DNA of 6,108 nucleotides, taken from contig JAJFLN010000627.1 in assembly GCA_021772705.1 (NCBI GenBank), positions 1-6,108 of the forward strand, in the 5' to 3' direction. The stretch is from Candidatus Cloacimonadota bacterium. GTDB lineage: Bacteria; Muiribacteriota; UBA6191; JACPRK01. The translations under genes were made by a program, and so were the position numbers. Below are positions 5,776 to 6,108 of this stretch, piece by piece; within the stretch, counting starts at the first letter, position 1, and every line of letters begins with the position of its first letter. A model generated the notes under the pieces. The model had not been told where the DNA came from and searched no databases. It saw only the letters and a list, made by a program, of their open reading frames with translations.

Positions 5776-6108
5776 GGCCCCCTGCGGGGGCCATCGTCAG
5801 CGGGTTGGTGGAAAAGGCTCGGAACCTTAAGCGGACGCCTTTGCGCAGATTATTTATAACCAGCGGCCTGCGGCCGCCCCTAAGGAAAGGGACGCAAAGG
5901 CTATGCCGGGCTGGGGAGGTGGCTGGCCACTTTGCCGGCACCGCTACTAAGAGAGCTGGGAGCACGGCCAACCCTTAGCGCTCCCAGGAGACCTGAGAGG
6001 TTGGGCTTGCCGCAGGGCTGGGAGGAAGCGTGGGGGTCAATACGGCAAGGCCCAAACGGCTTCGCCGCTGCTGTCGCAGGCTCGGCTGGCCACTGGGGAG
6101 ATGGGCTG
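5776..6108. ncRNA. Candidate structured RNA (multi-hairpin GC-rich block, possibly truncated)
   Basis: Successive complementary pairs can be read directly. GGCCCCC/GGGGGCC form a 7-bp stem with a TGC loop (5776-5792). GCCTTTGCG (5837-5845) pairs with CGCAAAGGC (5893-5901) and encloses a 6-bp stem GCGGCC/GGCCGC, also with a TGC loop (5863-5877). TGCCGG (5904-5909) pairs with CCGGCA (5935-5940) around AGGTGG/CCACTT. CTGGGAGC (5956-5963) pairs with GCTCCCAG (5980-5987). TTGGGCTTGCCG (6001-6012) pairs with 6043-6055 with one bulged G. CGGC/GCCG form a small hairpin (6057-6067). CCAACC (5968-5973), inside the fourth loop, can pair with GGTTGG (5999-6004), a possible pseudoknot that would compete with the fifth stem. 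The helices are mostly consecutive, as in a folded RNA. High GC raises chance pairing and the strand is undecided. It matches no RNA family that I can name. Confidence 0.3.
5921..6094. repeat. 11-nt direct repeat pair in the GC-rich block
   Basis: GGCTGGCCACT occurs at 5921-5931 and again at 6084-6094, 163 nt apart. The first copy forms the loop and right arm of a small hairpin (5917-5932). The second copy lies close to the window end, so any structure it belongs to is cut off. It may mark a repeated module or be coincidence in GC-rich sequence. Confidence 0.25.

Larger units (their letters stand above)
5372..6108. other. Gene-free right flank with dense dyad symmetry
   Basis: About 740 nt without a gene I can support. 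Several open frames exist on both strands, but their products have the Arg/Gly/Pro/Ser-rich composition typical of GC-rich non-coding sequence, lack ribosome binding sites, and match no family I recognise. The left part (to about 5740) is ordinary composition with one strong hairpin; the right part (from about 5740) is GC-rich (about 63% over 5881-5940) and packed with potential stems. No tRNA or rRNA signature is seen. The window ends inside this region, so the element or gene it belongs to may be cut off. Confidence 0.5.

Noticed and set aside
5685..5978. 97-codon + strand frame in the right flank
   Set aside because: Its start has no ribosome binding site and its Arg/Pro/Gly/Ala-rich product is typical of GC-rich non-coding DNA. 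It also runs through several perfect stem arms.
5884..6108. + strand frame open from 5884 to the window end, considered as the start of a downstream gene
   Set aside because: There is no ATG or GTG in frame, only TTG at 5932, 6001 and 6007 without a clear ribosome binding site. The composition is Gly/Ala/Arg/Pro heavy. It cannot be excluded because the window ends here.

Overview
The window shows two large convergent genes, a short gene tail at the left edge, and two gene-free flanks rich in dyad symmetry. The + strand gene (559-2070) encodes a polytopic membrane protein of the vitamin K-dependent gamma-carboxylase (VKGC/HTTM) family. The - strand gene (5318-2076) encodes a 1080-residue secreted lipoprotein with Asp-rich, calcium-site-like (FG-GAP/VCBS-type) and beta-propeller-like parts joined by a Gly/Thr tandem-repeat linker. 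The lipobox signal peptide and the spaced sigma70-type promoter point to a bacterium, probably a diderm. Base composition is moderate in the genes, AT-richer around 300-380 and clearly GC-richer after about 5740. I cannot assign a phylum; the families are scattered across many diderm lineages.

Layout. Positions 1-104 hold the last 33 or so codons of an unrecognised + strand gene. Positions 105-558 are non-coding as far as I can see and hold an 18-nt perfect dyad, a 26-nt imperfect inverted repeat whose arms are themselves palindromic, and an AT-rich hairpin. The VKGC-family gene follows with its own Shine-Dalgarno. Only 5 nt separate its stop from the stop of the convergent lipoprotein gene, with no convincing terminator between. 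The lipoprotein gene has a good promoter (TTGACT-N17-TAAGAT on the - strand) and probably starts at a GTG two codons inside the longest frame. Positions 5372-6108 carry no gene I can support. They contain a perfect 13-bp stem-loop (5444-5491), a 10-nt direct repeat, and from 5776 to the window end a GC-rich block of nested hairpins that might be a structured RNA.

How the genes may work together. Both large products are expected at or beyond the inner membrane. A Glu carboxylase-like enzyme next to a protein with apparent calcium-binding loops is suggestive, because gamma-carboxyglutamate serves calcium binding in animals. However, the lipoprotein is rich in Asp rather than in clustered Glu and the genes are convergent, so an enzyme-substrate link is speculation.
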